From Caballeronia arationis (GTDB lineage Bacteria; Pseudomonadota; Gammaproteobacteria; Burkholderiales; Burkholderiaceae): 53,446 nt of DNA. The notes under the pieces are model-generated. The model did not search any database. It was given only the letters and a program-made list of their open reading frames with translations, and had not been told where the DNA came from. This document shows positions 41,725-50,437 of this stretch, one piece after another (the stretch's first letter is position 1; every line of letters begins with the position of its first letter). Made by a program: the position numbers and the translations under genes. Where the stretch lies: positions 1 to 53,446 of the forward strand of contig NZ_FCOG02000043.1 in NCBI RefSeq assembly GCF_001544975.2. The letters are read 5' to 3'.

Positions 41725-42270
41725 TCAGCGGTTTTCATCATGGGACTCAAAAACACGCTGTGCATACGCTTCCAGCAGCGCCTCGCATTCCTGAAGACGT
41801 TTTTGGGCTTCGGCTGCGAGCGGCGCGCGATAGAAATCCAGCTTGCCAATTTTCTCCAGCCACGACTGCAGCTTTTTCAGGTCGACGTCGTTCTCTTCCA
41901 GTTCCGCGTAAGTGAAATGGTTAGCAGCCGTTTCCTTTGCAATTTCTCCCTCGAAGTCCTTGCACTTGTCGAGAAACTCGACGTACTGCTCATCGCGGTC
42001 CGCCTTGAAACGCCCAAGCACCTTCTCCTCCTGCGCGCGATCGAGCGCCACCGTCTCGAGCAGCAGGGACTCGCCGCTCATCTCGGCGATCTCGTTCTCG
42101 ATGATTTTCAGACGTCGTACATGATCGTCGGTTCGGGGCAGCAGACAGACACCGTTTTGCAGGTAGACCGCGCCCATCCCCTTAAGTCGGCGCCAGAGGG
42201 CGATGCGTTTCTTTGCTGGCTCCGCGGGAACCTTGTAGGTGAGAAGCAGCCAGTTCTGGGTTGATTTCAT
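41725..42270 (-). CDS. chrB: ChrB N-terminal-domain regulator
   Basis: A 181-residue protein matching the N-terminal domain of ChrB, the chromate-responsive regulator: NWLLLTYKVPAEPAKKRIAL, WRRLKGMGAVYLQNGVCLLP, LKIIENEIAEMSGESLLLET and RDEQYVEFLDKCKDFEGEIA. Full-length ChrB has a further C-terminal domain that is absent here. A palindrome beside the -10 box (42286-42299) suggests self-regulation. The chromate transporter chrA is not in the window. A second, decayed copy lies head to head at 42403. Confidence 0.85.
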   Translation of the reverse strand: MKSTQNWLLLTYKVPAEPAKKRIALWRRLKGMGAVYLQNGVCLLPRTDDHVRRLKIIENEIAEMSGESLLLETVALDRAQEEKVLGRFKADRDEQYVEFLDKCKDFEGEIAKETAANHFTYAELEENDVDLKKLQSWLEKIGKLDFYRAPLAAEAQKRLQECEALLEAYAQRVFESHDENR

Positions 42271-42277
42271 GTAGCCA

Positions 42278-42299
42278 ATTATAGGGTAACCGCCGTTAC
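42278..42299 (-). promoter_or_regulatory. Operator-promoter of chrB
   Basis: On the minus strand a TATAAT box (42283-42278) is preceded directly by the inverted repeat GTAAC-GGCG-GTTAC (42299-42286), which overlaps the expected spacer. A related repeat lies before the decayed chrB copy, supporting a regulator site. Confidence 0.6.
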
Positions 42300-42373
42300 A
42301 TTCAAACCGAACGGAATCGCCATGAGTGGACGCCGTACCGCATCATAATTTTTTCATCGGTTATATTTGAAAT

Positions 42374-42395
42374 GTAACCACTGTTGCATTATGAT
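42374..42395 (+). promoter_or_regulatory. Decayed duplicate of the chrB operator
   Basis: GTAAC-CACT-GTTGC (42374-42387) followed by TATGAT mirrors the operator at 42278-42299 with one arm mutated. Preceding bases TTTGAAATG match TTTGAATG of the other copy, so leader and gene were duplicated together in inverted orientation. Confidence 0.55.
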
Positions 42396-42402
42396 TGTTC
42401 GA

Positions 42403-42945
42403 ATGAGGGGACAAAGCTTGCTGTTGCATACATACAAGGTGCCCTCCGAACCGACCTAGAAGCGCATTGCGCTGTTGCGCAAGCTCAAGGCATGGGGGCC
42501 GCCTATCTACAGAATGGTGTCTGCCTGCTCCCCAAGACCGGCGAACACACGCGAGGCTCAAGATCATCGAGAACGAGATCAACGAGATGGCCGGCGAATC
42601 CGTGCTGCTGGAAACGGTCAGTCGGCTTCGACCGTGCGCAAGAGGACAAGGTGCTTGGGCGTTTCAAGGCGGACCGCGATGAACAGTACGTCGAGTTTCT
42701 CGACAAGTGCAAGGACTTGGGGGCGGAGATCGCCAAGGAAACCGCAGCCAACCACTTCACCTACGCCGAGCTGGAAGAGAACGACGTCGATCTCAAGAAA
42801 CTCCAGACCTGGCTGGAAAAGATCGTCAAGCTTGATTTCTACGGTGCCACCGTGGCATCCGAGGCGGGAGAGCGGCTCAAGGGGTGCGAGGCTCTGCTCG
42901 ATGCGCACGCCCAGCGTGTGTTCGAGGCCCATGACGAGAACCGCG
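42403..42945 (+). pseudogene. chrB: chrB second copy, inactivated
   Basis: A diverged inverted copy of chrB. In the original frame it reads LLLHTYKVPSEPT, then a TAG replaces the Lys codon found in the intact copy, followed by KRIALLRKLK. Three frameshifts follow (near 42490, 42550 and 42625), after which the C-terminal two thirds stay open: DRAQEDKVLGRFKADRDEQY, then FTYAELEENDVDLKKLQTWL and HAQRVFEAHDENR. It cannot give a full protein. The next gene begins just downstream, so this was probably the head of its operon. Confidence 0.88.
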
Positions 42946-42984
42946 GCTTCGCCCCACAAACTGCAGTAGCACCGAGGGATATCC

Positions 42985-43791
42985 ATGACTACATTGACCG
43001 TTCTCACCTACGACACGCTGTTCGCCGGCCGCGACGGCGGCACTGACCGCCGCGCCCGCGCCCAGATCGAACTGCTCAACGAATATCGGCCCGATGTCTT
43101 CCTGATGCAGGAGGCCAAGGGTTTCAATGCCAGCGGCGGTGTCTGGCTCTACGCGCTGGAGCAGCAGATCGGCATGCGCGGCTTCCTGGCCATTGCGCCG
43201 CGCACCGGACAGAACGTCGCCATCTTCATCCGCGAGCCACTGAAGCCACTGAGCTTCGATGTCGATGGGACGCACTTTCACCATGCACTGGCCACACTTA
43301 AGGTGGCTGTGCCCGGTAGCGATCAGCCCATCACCTTTATCAGTGCGCACCTGTGCCCTAACGGCCCCGAGGTGCGCCGCCGCGAAGCGGCCTACCTGGC
43401 CGTACAGGCGGCCCCTGATCCGTTGACGCTCGCCACCGGCGATTTCAATTCGGCGTCGCCGCACGATCCCGAGCCGGAGGACTGGGCCGCACTTGCGGCC
43501 CATCACCGAGCCCGCTACCTGGCTGAAGACCTGGAGGGTCTCGATCGCAGTGTGCTCGCCCATCTGGAAGCGGCGGGCTGGGTCGACCTCGGCCATCAGC
43601 TGGATTTCTCACGGGTGCCCACCGTACCCACGACAGCGTACCGCAATGTTGAGTTCGCCACCATGCGCTGCGACTACCTGTTGGCCTCGGAGACGCTCGC
43701 CAACCGGGCACGCAGCTATCAGGTCATCCGCAACGACATCACCGATGCGGCGTCCGACCACTACCCCGTGGTCGCCACGTTCGAGGTGTAG
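42985..43791 (+). CDS. Endonuclease/exonuclease/phosphatase family protein
   Basis: A 268-residue protein of the DNase I-like fold, which hydrolyses phosphodiester or phosphomonoester bonds with a divalent metal. The motifs are in order: LTVLTYDTLFAGRDGG (Asp for the usual Asn), DVFLMQEAKGF with the metal Glu, FISAHLCPNG, LATGDFNSASP, RCDYLLASE and the final SDHYPVVATF with catalytic Asp-His. No signal peptide. It sits between the chrB remnant and an MFS gene (about 80 bases before it) as a probable operon. Confidence 0.87.
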   Translation: MTTLTVLTYDTLFAGRDGGTDRRARAQIELLNEYRPDVFLMQEAKGFNASGGVWLYALEQQIGMRGFLAIAPRTGQNVAIFIREPLKPLSFDVDGTHFHHALATLKVAVPGSDQPITFISAHLCPNGPEVRRREAAYLAVQAAPDPLTLATGDFNSASPHDPEPEDWAALAAHHRARYLAEDLEGLDRSVLAHLEAAGWVDLGHQLDFSRVPTVPTTAYRNVEFATMRCDYLLASETLANRARSYQVIRNDITDAASDHYPVVATFEV

Positions 43792-43875
43792 CCATGAACA
43801 GAGACACGTACCATGTATCTGCCGACACTGGCCGAGCGCGTCGGCCTGAAACCGTCGCAACGAAGGAATCAGCCA

Positions 43876-45135
43876 ATGACTGAAAGCAACGAAGTCGCGT
43901 CGCCAGCCGCGCCGGACGCTCCTCAGAAAAGATGGCTCAATCGAACCGTCGCCGGTGCGGGGGTCACCAGCGCCCTGGGCGACTTTTGCTACGAGACAAC
44001 GACAGTCATCCTGCCCGGTTTCCTGGCTGTGCTTGGTCTCCCCGCAGCGGCGCTCGGCACCATCGAGGGCATTGCTGATGCGGTCGCCAGTTTCGCCAAA
44101 ATGGTCTCGGGCTACGTGGCCGACAAGCTGGGGCATCGCAAGCTGCTTGTGATTGCCGGCTACGGCCTTACGCCACTGGGTCAGATCTGCCTTGCACTCG
44201 CACTGGGATGGCCGCTGCTATTGCTGGGCCGGATCATTTCGTGGTTCGGCAAGGGCCTACGCGGGCCACTACGGGATGCGATCGTGATTCAGGCGGTCAG
44301 CCCGGAAACCCGGGGGCGCGCCTTCGGTTTTCATCGGGCCGCGGATACCGTTGGCGCGGTACTCGGCCCCCTGCTGGGTGTGGCGTTGCTGGGCTGGGCG
44401 GAAGCACTGCATTGGAGTGACGCCTCCGGGCCGTTCCGCTTCGTACTGTGGGTGTCTGTCATTCCCGGATCGCTAGCGGTACTGAGCTTTATGGCATTCG
44501 TCAGGGACTCGCGGCGTTCACCCAATCCTGCGCTCAAGTTCTTCAGTTCCCTGCGCGGCCTGCCTCTCCGGTTCAAGCGTTATCTTGGCGCTGTTGGCCT
44601 CTTCGGGTGCGGCGACTTTTCGCACAGCCTGCTCATCCTCGCGGCCACACAACTGATGACGGCATCCATGGGGGTGGTGCATGCGGCACAGGTGGCCGGC
44701 CTGCTTTACGTCTGGCGCAACGTCGTCCAGGTGGTGACGTCTTACCCCGTCGGCGTGGTGGCCGACCGGCTGGGTCACTTGCCGGTGCTGGTCGCAGGCT
44801 ACATGCTCGGCGGATTGACGGCGGCTCTCACCGCGCTCGCGTTCTGGGTCGGTGTCGATAGCGTAATTTTGCCGGGTGTCGTCTTCTTCGTCGCCGGCTT
44901 GTATGCAGCCGTCCAGGAGACGCTGGAATCGACCGTGACAGCCGAAATGGTGCACGTCGACATGCTGGCGATGAGTTACGGCGCGCTCGGTACCGTCAAC
45001 GGCGCGACCAAGCTGATTTCCAGTACAACGGTAGGCGTGCTGTGGACCGCAGGTTCACCCGTTTGGAGCTTCGGGCTGGCCGCCCTGCTGATGGCAGGCG
45101 GAGCACTGGCCATGGTGCGCGTGCGGAACGGTTGA
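43876..45135 (+). CDS. MFS transporter
   Basis: A 419-residue, twelve-helix major facilitator protein with the signature loop GYVADKLGHRKLLVIAGYGL, SWFGKGLRGPLRDAIVIQAV and a second loop VADRLGHLPVLVAGYMLG. AAGGAA precedes the ATG at 43876; the frame opens earlier at 43813. Its stop is directly followed by the ATG of the phosphate-permease remnant, so it was part of one operon with the permease. The substrate is unknown; it is not closely similar to the transporter at 40415. Confidence 0.85.
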   Translation: MTESNEVASPAAPDAPQKRWLNRTVAGAGVTSALGDFCYETTTVILPGFLAVLGLPAAALGTIEGIADAVASFAKMVSGYVADKLGHRKLLVIAGYGLTPLGQICLALALGWPLLLLGRIISWFGKGLRGPLRDAIVIQAVSPETRGRAFGFHRAADTVGAVLGPLLGVALLGWAEALHWSDASGPFRFVLWVSVIPGSLAVLSFMAFVRDSRRSPNPALKFFSSLRGLPLRFKRYLGAVGLFGCGDFSHSLLILAATQLMTASMGVVHAAQVAGLLYVWRNVVQVVTSYPVGVVADRLGHLPVLVAGYMLGGLTAALTALAFWVGVDSVILPGVVFFVAGLYAAVQETLESTVTAEMVHVDMLAMSYGALGTVNGATKLISSTTVGVLWTAGSPVWSFGLAALLMAGGALAMVRVRNG

Positions 45136-45207
45136 ATGGAAACCGGGCTGACGATGGGCATGGTTCTGTCCGGCCTGTTCTTCGGTTGGACCATCGGATC
45201 GCACTAT

Positions 45208-46540
45208 CAGGTTGCTGAAATACATGTCAGCAGAAGCCGCGTTCCTCTAACTGCGCGGCTATTGCGACGATCTTTTCGCATTGTGCAATTGCAACGCGCC
45301 TTCAACGTCTTTGCGACGGTTTGAGGCTCGGTTTTGATGTCGTTACCGTCATTTGCGCCACGACGGACGGACTTGCCCCAGTGAGCGCATGCGCACCAGG
45401 TTGTATGCGGCCATATTCAAAACGAAGAGGTGGTCGACTTTCTCCAACCCCCGTACCATCACTTGGCGCATCCGACCGACGGTCTTCACCCAGCCAAAGC
45501 CTTGTTCGATCAGCTTGCGCTTTTGCTGCGAAACGGCATAGCCCACGCTGCAGGCTATCGCATCAGGCACCGCTGAACGCCGCCCTGAGGTGTTTTGCGC
45601 TACATGCGGGGCGACCTTCATTTCCCGGCAGGCTTCGATGAATTCCTTCGCGTCGTAACCCTTATCGGCGCCTACGGTGATTTCGACCTCAGCGTCTGCC
45701 ACTTGCCGCGCATCGTTGATCATGACCTTGGCTGCTTCGCGTTCGGCATGTCCGTCAGCGCAGCTGACTCGGGCGTTGACCACCAGACCGTGGCGGTTGT
45801 CGCTCAGCGTGTGGCCCATGAAACGCAACTCGCTGGCCGTCTTGCCTTTGCGATAAAGCCGCGCATCGGGATCGGTCTTGGATTGGTGCGTCTGGTTGCT
45901 GCGCTTGCTGCCTCTGAAGTCGCCGCTACCGTCATCATGGTCTTTGTCTTCGCCATCCTTGCGCACAAAGCTCTTATGTCCGGCCCACGCCTGGATCAGC
46001 GTGCCGTCCACACTGAAATGCTCGCCCGACAACCAATCCTTCTGTTGCGCGATAGCCAGCACTTCGTTAAAGAATTCAACCACAGCATCATGCTTAATCA
46101 GACGCTCGCGGTTCTTCGTGAACACCGTGGGCACCCATACCGCATCATCCATCGCCAGACCAATGAACCAGCGAAACAGCAAGTTGTACCGCGTCTGCTC
46201 CATGAGCTGACGTTCCGAACGAATGCTGTACAGCACTTGCAGCAGCATCGCTCGCAGCAACTTCTCTGGCGCGATGCTCGGCCGACCACCCTTGATGTCG
46301 GCCTCGTACATGCCGGCGAACAGCCGATCCATCTTGGCGAGCGCCTCATTCACCATGAAGCGAATCGAACGCAGTGGATGTGACGCCGGAACGAAATCGT
46401 CCAGCTTGCGCACGGAAAACAAACTCTCGGTGAACGTGTCGGCGCCGCGCATGATCTCTTGGGGAGCGAGTGAGGGGTCTCATATCAACGCCTTAGCGGC
46501 CTTCCACGATGACGCGCGCTACTGGTATTTCAGCAACCTG
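45208..46540 (-). mobile_element. IS5-type insertion sequence with target duplication
   Basis: Terminal inverted repeats CAGGTTGCTGAAATAC (45208-45223) and GTATTTCAGCAACCTG (46525-46540) are perfect over 16 bases. The direct repeat CTAT flanks both sides (45204-45207 and 46541-46544). Length 1333 bases with one transposase gene on the minus strand. Inserted in the phosphate permease gene. Confidence 0.95.
45349..46452 (-). CDS. IS5-family transposase
   Basis: A 367-residue DDE transposase. The N-terminal part is typical (ESLFSVRKLDDFVPASHPLR, GRPSIAPEKLLRAMLLQVLY), followed by EHFSVDGTLIQAWAGHKSF (first Asp), EITVGADKGYDAKEFIEAC (second Asp) and KRKLIEQGFGWVKTVGRMRQ (Glu). It fills most of the element bounded at 45208-46540. 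All catalytic residues are present, so it is probably functional. Confidence 0.95.
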   Translation of the reverse strand: MRGADTFTESLFSVRKLDDFVPASHPLRSIRFMVNEALAKMDRLFAGMYEADIKGGRPSIAPEKLLRAMLLQVLYSIRSERQLMEQTRYNLLFRWFIGLAMDDAVWVPTVFTKNRERLIKHDAVVEFFNEVLAIAQQKDWLSGEHFSVDGTLIQAWAGHKSFVRKDGEDKDHDDGSGDFRGSKRSNQTHQSKTDPDARLYRKGKTASELRFMGHTLSDNRHGLVVNARVSCADGHAEREAAKVMINDARQVADAEVEITVGADKGYDAKEFIEACREMKVAPHVAQNTSGRRSAVPDAIACSVGYAVSQQKRKLIEQGFGWVKTVGRMRQVMVRGLEKVDHLFVLNMAAYNLVRMRSLGQVRPSWRK

Positions 46541-47724
46541 CTATACCGGTGCCACCATGGGCATGGCCTACGGCACGGGCGTCATCAGGAAGCCAATGAC
46601 AGCACTCCTGCTCATCGCTTTCTTTGTCGTTCTCGGCGCGACGTTCGAATGCCACAATGTGGTCACGACAGTCGGCACCCGGATTATCCCAGGCCAGTTT
46701 ATGACGCCGCTCGGCGCCATGGTGATGATGCTCACCGCCGCCGTCGTGACGGCCGCCAACACATGGATGAAGTGGCCGGTCTCCACCTCGCAGCTCGCCT
46801 GTTGTTCGGTTGATCGGGGCCGCTTTGGGCATGGGTGCTCCCGTGAACTGGCGCACAACGGTCGTGTTCCTGTTCATCACCTGGATCGGCACCCCGATCG
46901 CCAGCGCGCTGCTCGGATTCATCCTGACACGCATCACCGATTCAGTCATGCGCGGGCGCGCTGAATCGCACACGAGAATGCTTCGCTGGGGATTGCTGGC
47001 CGGCTGCTGCTACGCGGCCTATACCTTGGGCGCAAACAATACCGGCAATGCAGTGGGAGTGTTCTACGGTCTGAAGCTAGTCACTGCGGTGAAGGCGGGA
47101 TTCGTCGGCGGCATCGTCATGGCTGTCGGCGCCATGACCTGGGGCCGGAGAATCCTCGAAAAAGTTGGCAAAGGCGTTGTGGAGCTCGACCTGAACATGG
47201 GGTTCGGCGCCAAGCTGGCCCAGAGCATCACGGCCCACGCGGCAGCGGTCCTCGGCTATCCGACCTCGATGAACCAGGCGCTCATCGGTGCGGTGGCCGG
47301 TGCCGGTGGGGCCAGAGGATTGAGGACCCTCAACCGCAGGGCACTGGCCGAAATCGTCTTCTCCTGGTTCTTCACGCCGATCCTCGCCGGGCTGCTGTCC
47401 TTCCTGATGTACGTCATATTCTCCCGGGCACTGGGTATCCGTTGAACAATGGACCGCTCACACGGTCCGATAAAGTCCGTCATCCGCAGAGGATATACAG
47501 GACCGGGGCGATGCGAGAGCCTAGTCGGGTAGCAGCAACGCATCGCTGCGTCGCCCCCCCCTTCTATGAGCAGTAATTCGTCAAGGCCGCTTACGCTCAA
47601 TCACCATACTGTCCTGCAGATCGAGATATCCTGAACGAACGTGGCATCCCTTCGGGCACGGGTAGGCCCTTCAATGGAAAAAAGGTCGCACGCCTGCAGC
47701 GCAACTACTGTCTGAAGCCACGCT

Positions 47725-47841
47725 ATGATTGACCGTGCCTCGATTTCACCTACAGCAGGAATTTTGCTTTTTGAACGTCTGCACACCTCTATCGATTGCT
47801 TCACTCCAGCCGACTATGAGGCCAGGTTGATCGCTGCATGA
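47725..47841 (+). mobile_element. IS3-family transposase, C-terminal scrap
   Basis: The last 23 residues, FERLHTSIDCFTPADYEARL followed by IAA and a stop, match the RLHSSLGYxTPxxYE ending of IS3-type integrase-like transposases. Nothing else of the element is readable. The preceding 280 bases after the permease remnant hold no gene. Confidence 0.65.
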
Positions 47842-47864
47842 CTTGCTCTACGGGGAAACAAGGC

Positions 47865-48066
47865 ATGATCAACCAGCTCGGCGATCATCCTGACGGCTAT
47901 CTCACCTACTCGTCGGATGGCCGGATGCTCGCGTTCTTTGTGTCTGGCGATCAGCCACGACCGCGGGAATGAGCGAATGAGCACTCCGACGAAGAGCGAA
48001 TCAGGCTCCATAAATCGATGCTTGCGTATGGCGGAACGTATGGCGTGTCGCCCGGGAGGGTTGTGC
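47865..48066 (+). pseudogene. Lipocalin-like domain remnant
   Basis: One frame reads MINQLGDHPDGYLTYSSDGR, MLAFFVSGDQPRPRE, then a TGA at 47970, then EHSDEERIRLHKSMLAYGGT and YGVSPGRVVH. This is the pattern of the small lipocalin-like domain (PF13924 type). The N-terminus, the C-terminus and continuity are lost. It is a remnant between IS3 debris and nhaA. Confidence 0.6.
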
Positions 48067-48242
48067 ATCCCGATCGCTGCGCCACGCAAAGGGCATCGAC
48101 TGCCCGATACTCCTCGCACGGGCACGACCGGCACCACGCACCCCTTCGGAGAAAATTCCCGTACTGAATGTCCGATTGCCGAGCCATAGGGGAGCGTTGC
48201 CTACGAGCCGGCATATGGAAAGCATTGTGTAAAATGTAGCAA

Positions 48243-48300
48243 GGGTGTTAGCTGCATGCCGCAGCGGGACAGGCTTATCGCGCTGGTCGGGCCGCCACGC
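48243..48300 (+). ncRNA. Candidate cation-sensing leader of nhaA
   Basis: The 75 bases before nhaA contain GGGTGTTAGCTGC-ATGCC-GCAGCGGGAC: GCTGC (48251-48255) pairs with GCAGC (48261-48265), and GGC/GCC and GCGG/CCGC pairings enclose a second part ending at 48296. The arrangement is reminiscent of the nhaA-I RNA motif (a Li-responsive riboswitch class), but I cannot confirm the consensus from memory. There is no fluoride aptamer here. Confidence 0.4.
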
Positions 48301-48317
48301 GGGATCTGACACGCCCA

Positions 48318-49667
48318 ATGCGACTGAACGACTTCTCACGCCCGCTTGCCCGTCCCAGCCACATCGCGAACAAAGCCTTCACGGCGCTCGAACACTTCCT
48401 TCATGTGGAAGCAGCGGGCGGCATCATCCTGCTCATCGCTGCCGCCATGGCGCTCATCTGGGCAAATTCTCCACTTGGCGGGAGCTATCACGCATTTCTT
48501 GAATTGTCGCTGAGCCTTGGCCTGGGCGGATATCAGTTCTCAAAGCCCGTGCATTTCTGGATTAACGATGGGCTGATGACCGTATTCTTCTTGGTCGTCG
48601 GCATGGAAATTCGACGGGAAATCCACGCCGGCTCGCTGAGCGATTTCAGGCAGGCGGCGTTACCCCTGGCCGCAGCCGCAGGCGGCGTCGCGGCGCCGGC
48701 GCTCATCTATCTTGCAGTGAATCACGGTTCGGAGGCCTCTCACGGATGGGCTGTCCCGACGGCAACGGACATCGCATTCGCGGTCGGCGTGCTCGCTCTC
48801 CTCGGGCGCTCAATACCCGGCAGTGTGCGGGCCTTTCTGTTGACGCTCGCGATTGTGGACGACGTCATCGCGGTACTGATCATCGCAGTGTTCTATTCGG
48901 CAGGACTCGATTACAGCGGATTCGCATTCGCAGGAGCCGGTATCGTTGCAGTCGTCATTATGCAGCGGCTCGATATCAGAAGCGCAACGGCCTATATCGT
49001 TCCCGGTGCAGTCATCTGGATGGGTTTGTTTTTCAGCGGCGTGCACCCGACGCTTGCCGGTGTTGTCCTCGGGCTGATGACGCCAGTCGTGGCCTCCCGC
49101 GGACGCGAGCGCGCACTAGTCGAACTCTCGGAAGCCGCCGATCATGTGCGAGAAATCGACGTCGAGAGCTCGCATGAGTTCGATCGGTTGGAAAAGCCGC
49201 TGCACACGCTGCGCGTCGCACAACGCGATCTCCTGCCGCCGGTTGTGAGAGTGCAATGGGCGCTTCATCCGTGGGTGGCATACGGGATCATGCCGCTCTT
49301 TGCGCTTGCCAATGCTGGCGTGCCGCTTGACGGCGTGGATCTTTCAAACCCCGATACCTCGTGGATCATGTTCGGAGTCGCCATGGCGCTTGTGGTCGGC
49401 AAACCCACCGGAGTGTTTCTTACCAGCTGGATTCTGGTCAGGTCAGGGCTTTGCCGTTTGCCCACCGGCATGTCCTGGCGCGGAGTCAGCCTAGTTGCGT
49501 TGCTTGCGGGTATTGGCTTCACCATGTCCATTTTCATTGCCACACTCGCATTTTCCGGGCAGGGCGTGCTGGACGCGGCCAAGCTGGGTGTGCTGCTTGG
49601 CTCGTTTGTTGCGGGAAGTGGAGGACTGATCTGGGGGCTGTATTGCTCACGTCAGAGGCCCAACTGA
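48318..49667 (+). CDS. nhaA: NhaA sodium/proton antiporter
   Basis: A 449-residue inner-membrane antiporter exchanging internal Na (or Li) for external protons. Motifs: FHVEAAGGIILL-like start (FLHVEAAGGIILLIAAAMAL), NDGLMTVFFLVVGMEIRREI, PTATDIAFAVGVLALLG, and the ion-binding Asp pair in LAIVDDVIAVLIIAVFYS; also LFALANAGV and LLAGIGFTMSIFIATLAF. It is longer than E. coli NhaA (388), with an inserted charged segment around residues 255-310 (ERALVELSEAADHVREIDVE). No clear ribosome site is seen, which fits control by a folded leader. NhaA genes are known in fluoride-riboswitch contexts, but not shown here. Confidence 0.93.
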   Translation: MRLNDFSRPLARPSHIANKAFTALEHFLHVEAAGGIILLIAAAMALIWANSPLGGSYHAFLELSLSLGLGGYQFSKPVHFWINDGLMTVFFLVVGMEIRREIHAGSLSDFRQAALPLAAAAGGVAAPALIYLAVNHGSEASHGWAVPTATDIAFAVGVLALLGRSIPGSVRAFLLTLAIVDDVIAVLIIAVFYSAGLDYSGFAFAGAGIVAVVIMQRLDIRSATAYIVPGAVIWMGLFFSGVHPTLAGVVLGLMTPVVASRGRERALVELSEAADHVREIDVESSHEFDRLEKPLHTLRVAQRDLLPPVVRVQWALHPWVAYGIMPLFALANAGVPLDGVDLSNPDTSWIMFGVAMALVVGKPTGVFLTSWILVRSGLCRLPTGMSWRGVSLVALLAGIGFTMSIFIATLAFSGQGVLDAAKLGVLLGSFVAGSGGLIWGLYCSRQRPN

Positions 49668-50113
49668 CCACGCGCAAACGTGGACCTGCCGTGTAGAGTG
49701 AGTGTGGTGATCGCAAGCACGCGATAGGGATGGGGCGCTTTGATCGCGGCCCTCGGTCTGTCTTCGATCGCGAACGCTGCAATAATTGGCCCGCAGCAGG
49801 GCGCTTACGTCTGGGCGCTGGACGTCACGGCGCCTAACGCCCAGCACAATATGTTGATCGGCTCGTTGGACGTGACCGATCAACATCTGCGGCGGCGGGA
49901 GCCGATCGTCCTTCACTCCGTTCCACTTGCGCTGAATCGCCGCCGCTTAGTCGCCATGGTTGAGGGCTTGGATGACGTCGCTCTAGACCCAATGTATTGG
50001 CGTAGCAGCTCGCTTCTTTCTCCGGGAAAGAACTCGGTGAAGGAGGATTTTACATAAATCTATCAGCGAACGAACGTTCGATCAGTAAGTCTGTTGCGAT
50101 TCGCAGCGCTTCC

Positions 50114-50125
50114 TACCACGTGGTA
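50114..50125. promoter_or_regulatory. Palindrome TACCACGTGGTA, copy 1
   Basis: A perfect 12-base palindrome, repeated exactly at 52987-52998 before the ribbon-helix-helix gene. Probable protein-binding site. Confidence 0.5.
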
Positions 50126-50277
50126 ATAACTGCGGTCGTCGATCGCAGCATTTGTGCCCTACGTTTGCCTAATCCGCCATGCTTTGTCGGGGTGCAAATT
50201 TCTTACCTTTTTGTTGCAAGAGGCTTCAAAACCGGATGGATCTGGTAATTGTTTCGTTGATTATTCGATTGCGAGCG

Positions 50278-50295
50278 TGATAATAGGAATTATCA
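50278..50295. promoter_or_regulatory. Palindrome TGATAAT-AGGA-ATTATCA
   Basis: Seven-base perfect arms around AGGA. A close copy, TGATGAT-ACGA-ATTATCA, lies at 53110-53127, and its 12-base core AATAGGAATTAT recurs in inverse orientation at 53239-53228. Probable operator for the downstream module. Confidence 0.6.
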
Positions 50296-50437
50296 TCAGT
50301 TGCGAATCTTCTCGTCTGGATTCTCGCCGCTCGCATTCATCCCCAATGTGTGGGGCAGCGTCCACGGCGCCGCTTTCATTCCAATGGCCGGTCAGCGTGG
50401 TTCTTGCGATAATTGGAGATCGATAAAAAAGGCCGGG

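Larger units (their letters stand above)
45136..47445 (+). pseudogene. PiT-type phosphate permease, split by IS5 and frameshifted
   Basis: The gene begins METGLTMGMVLSGLFFGWTI and GSHY, then is interrupted at codon 24 by the element at 45208-46540, and resumes as TGATMGMAYGTGVIRKPMTA. Removing the element and one CTAT copy restores the frame exactly (GSHYTGATMGMA). A second defect, a frameshift near 46800, separates VSTSQLA from IGAALGMGAPVNW; the rest is open to the end with YTLGANNTGNAVGVFYGLK and GFGAKLAQSITAHAAAVLG. These are PiT (inorganic phosphate:cation symport) features. The protein is inactive as written. Confidence 0.85.
49668..50437. other. Gene-free stretch with palindromes
   Basis: One frame from a TTG at 49740 to 50057 exists but has no recognisable features. 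The right part is AT-richer and carries palindromes CGAACGTTCG (50071-50080), TACCACGTGGTA (50114-50125) and TGATAAT-AGGA-ATTATCA (50278-50295), so it is probably the promoter region of the DUF6932 module. Confidence 0.5.
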
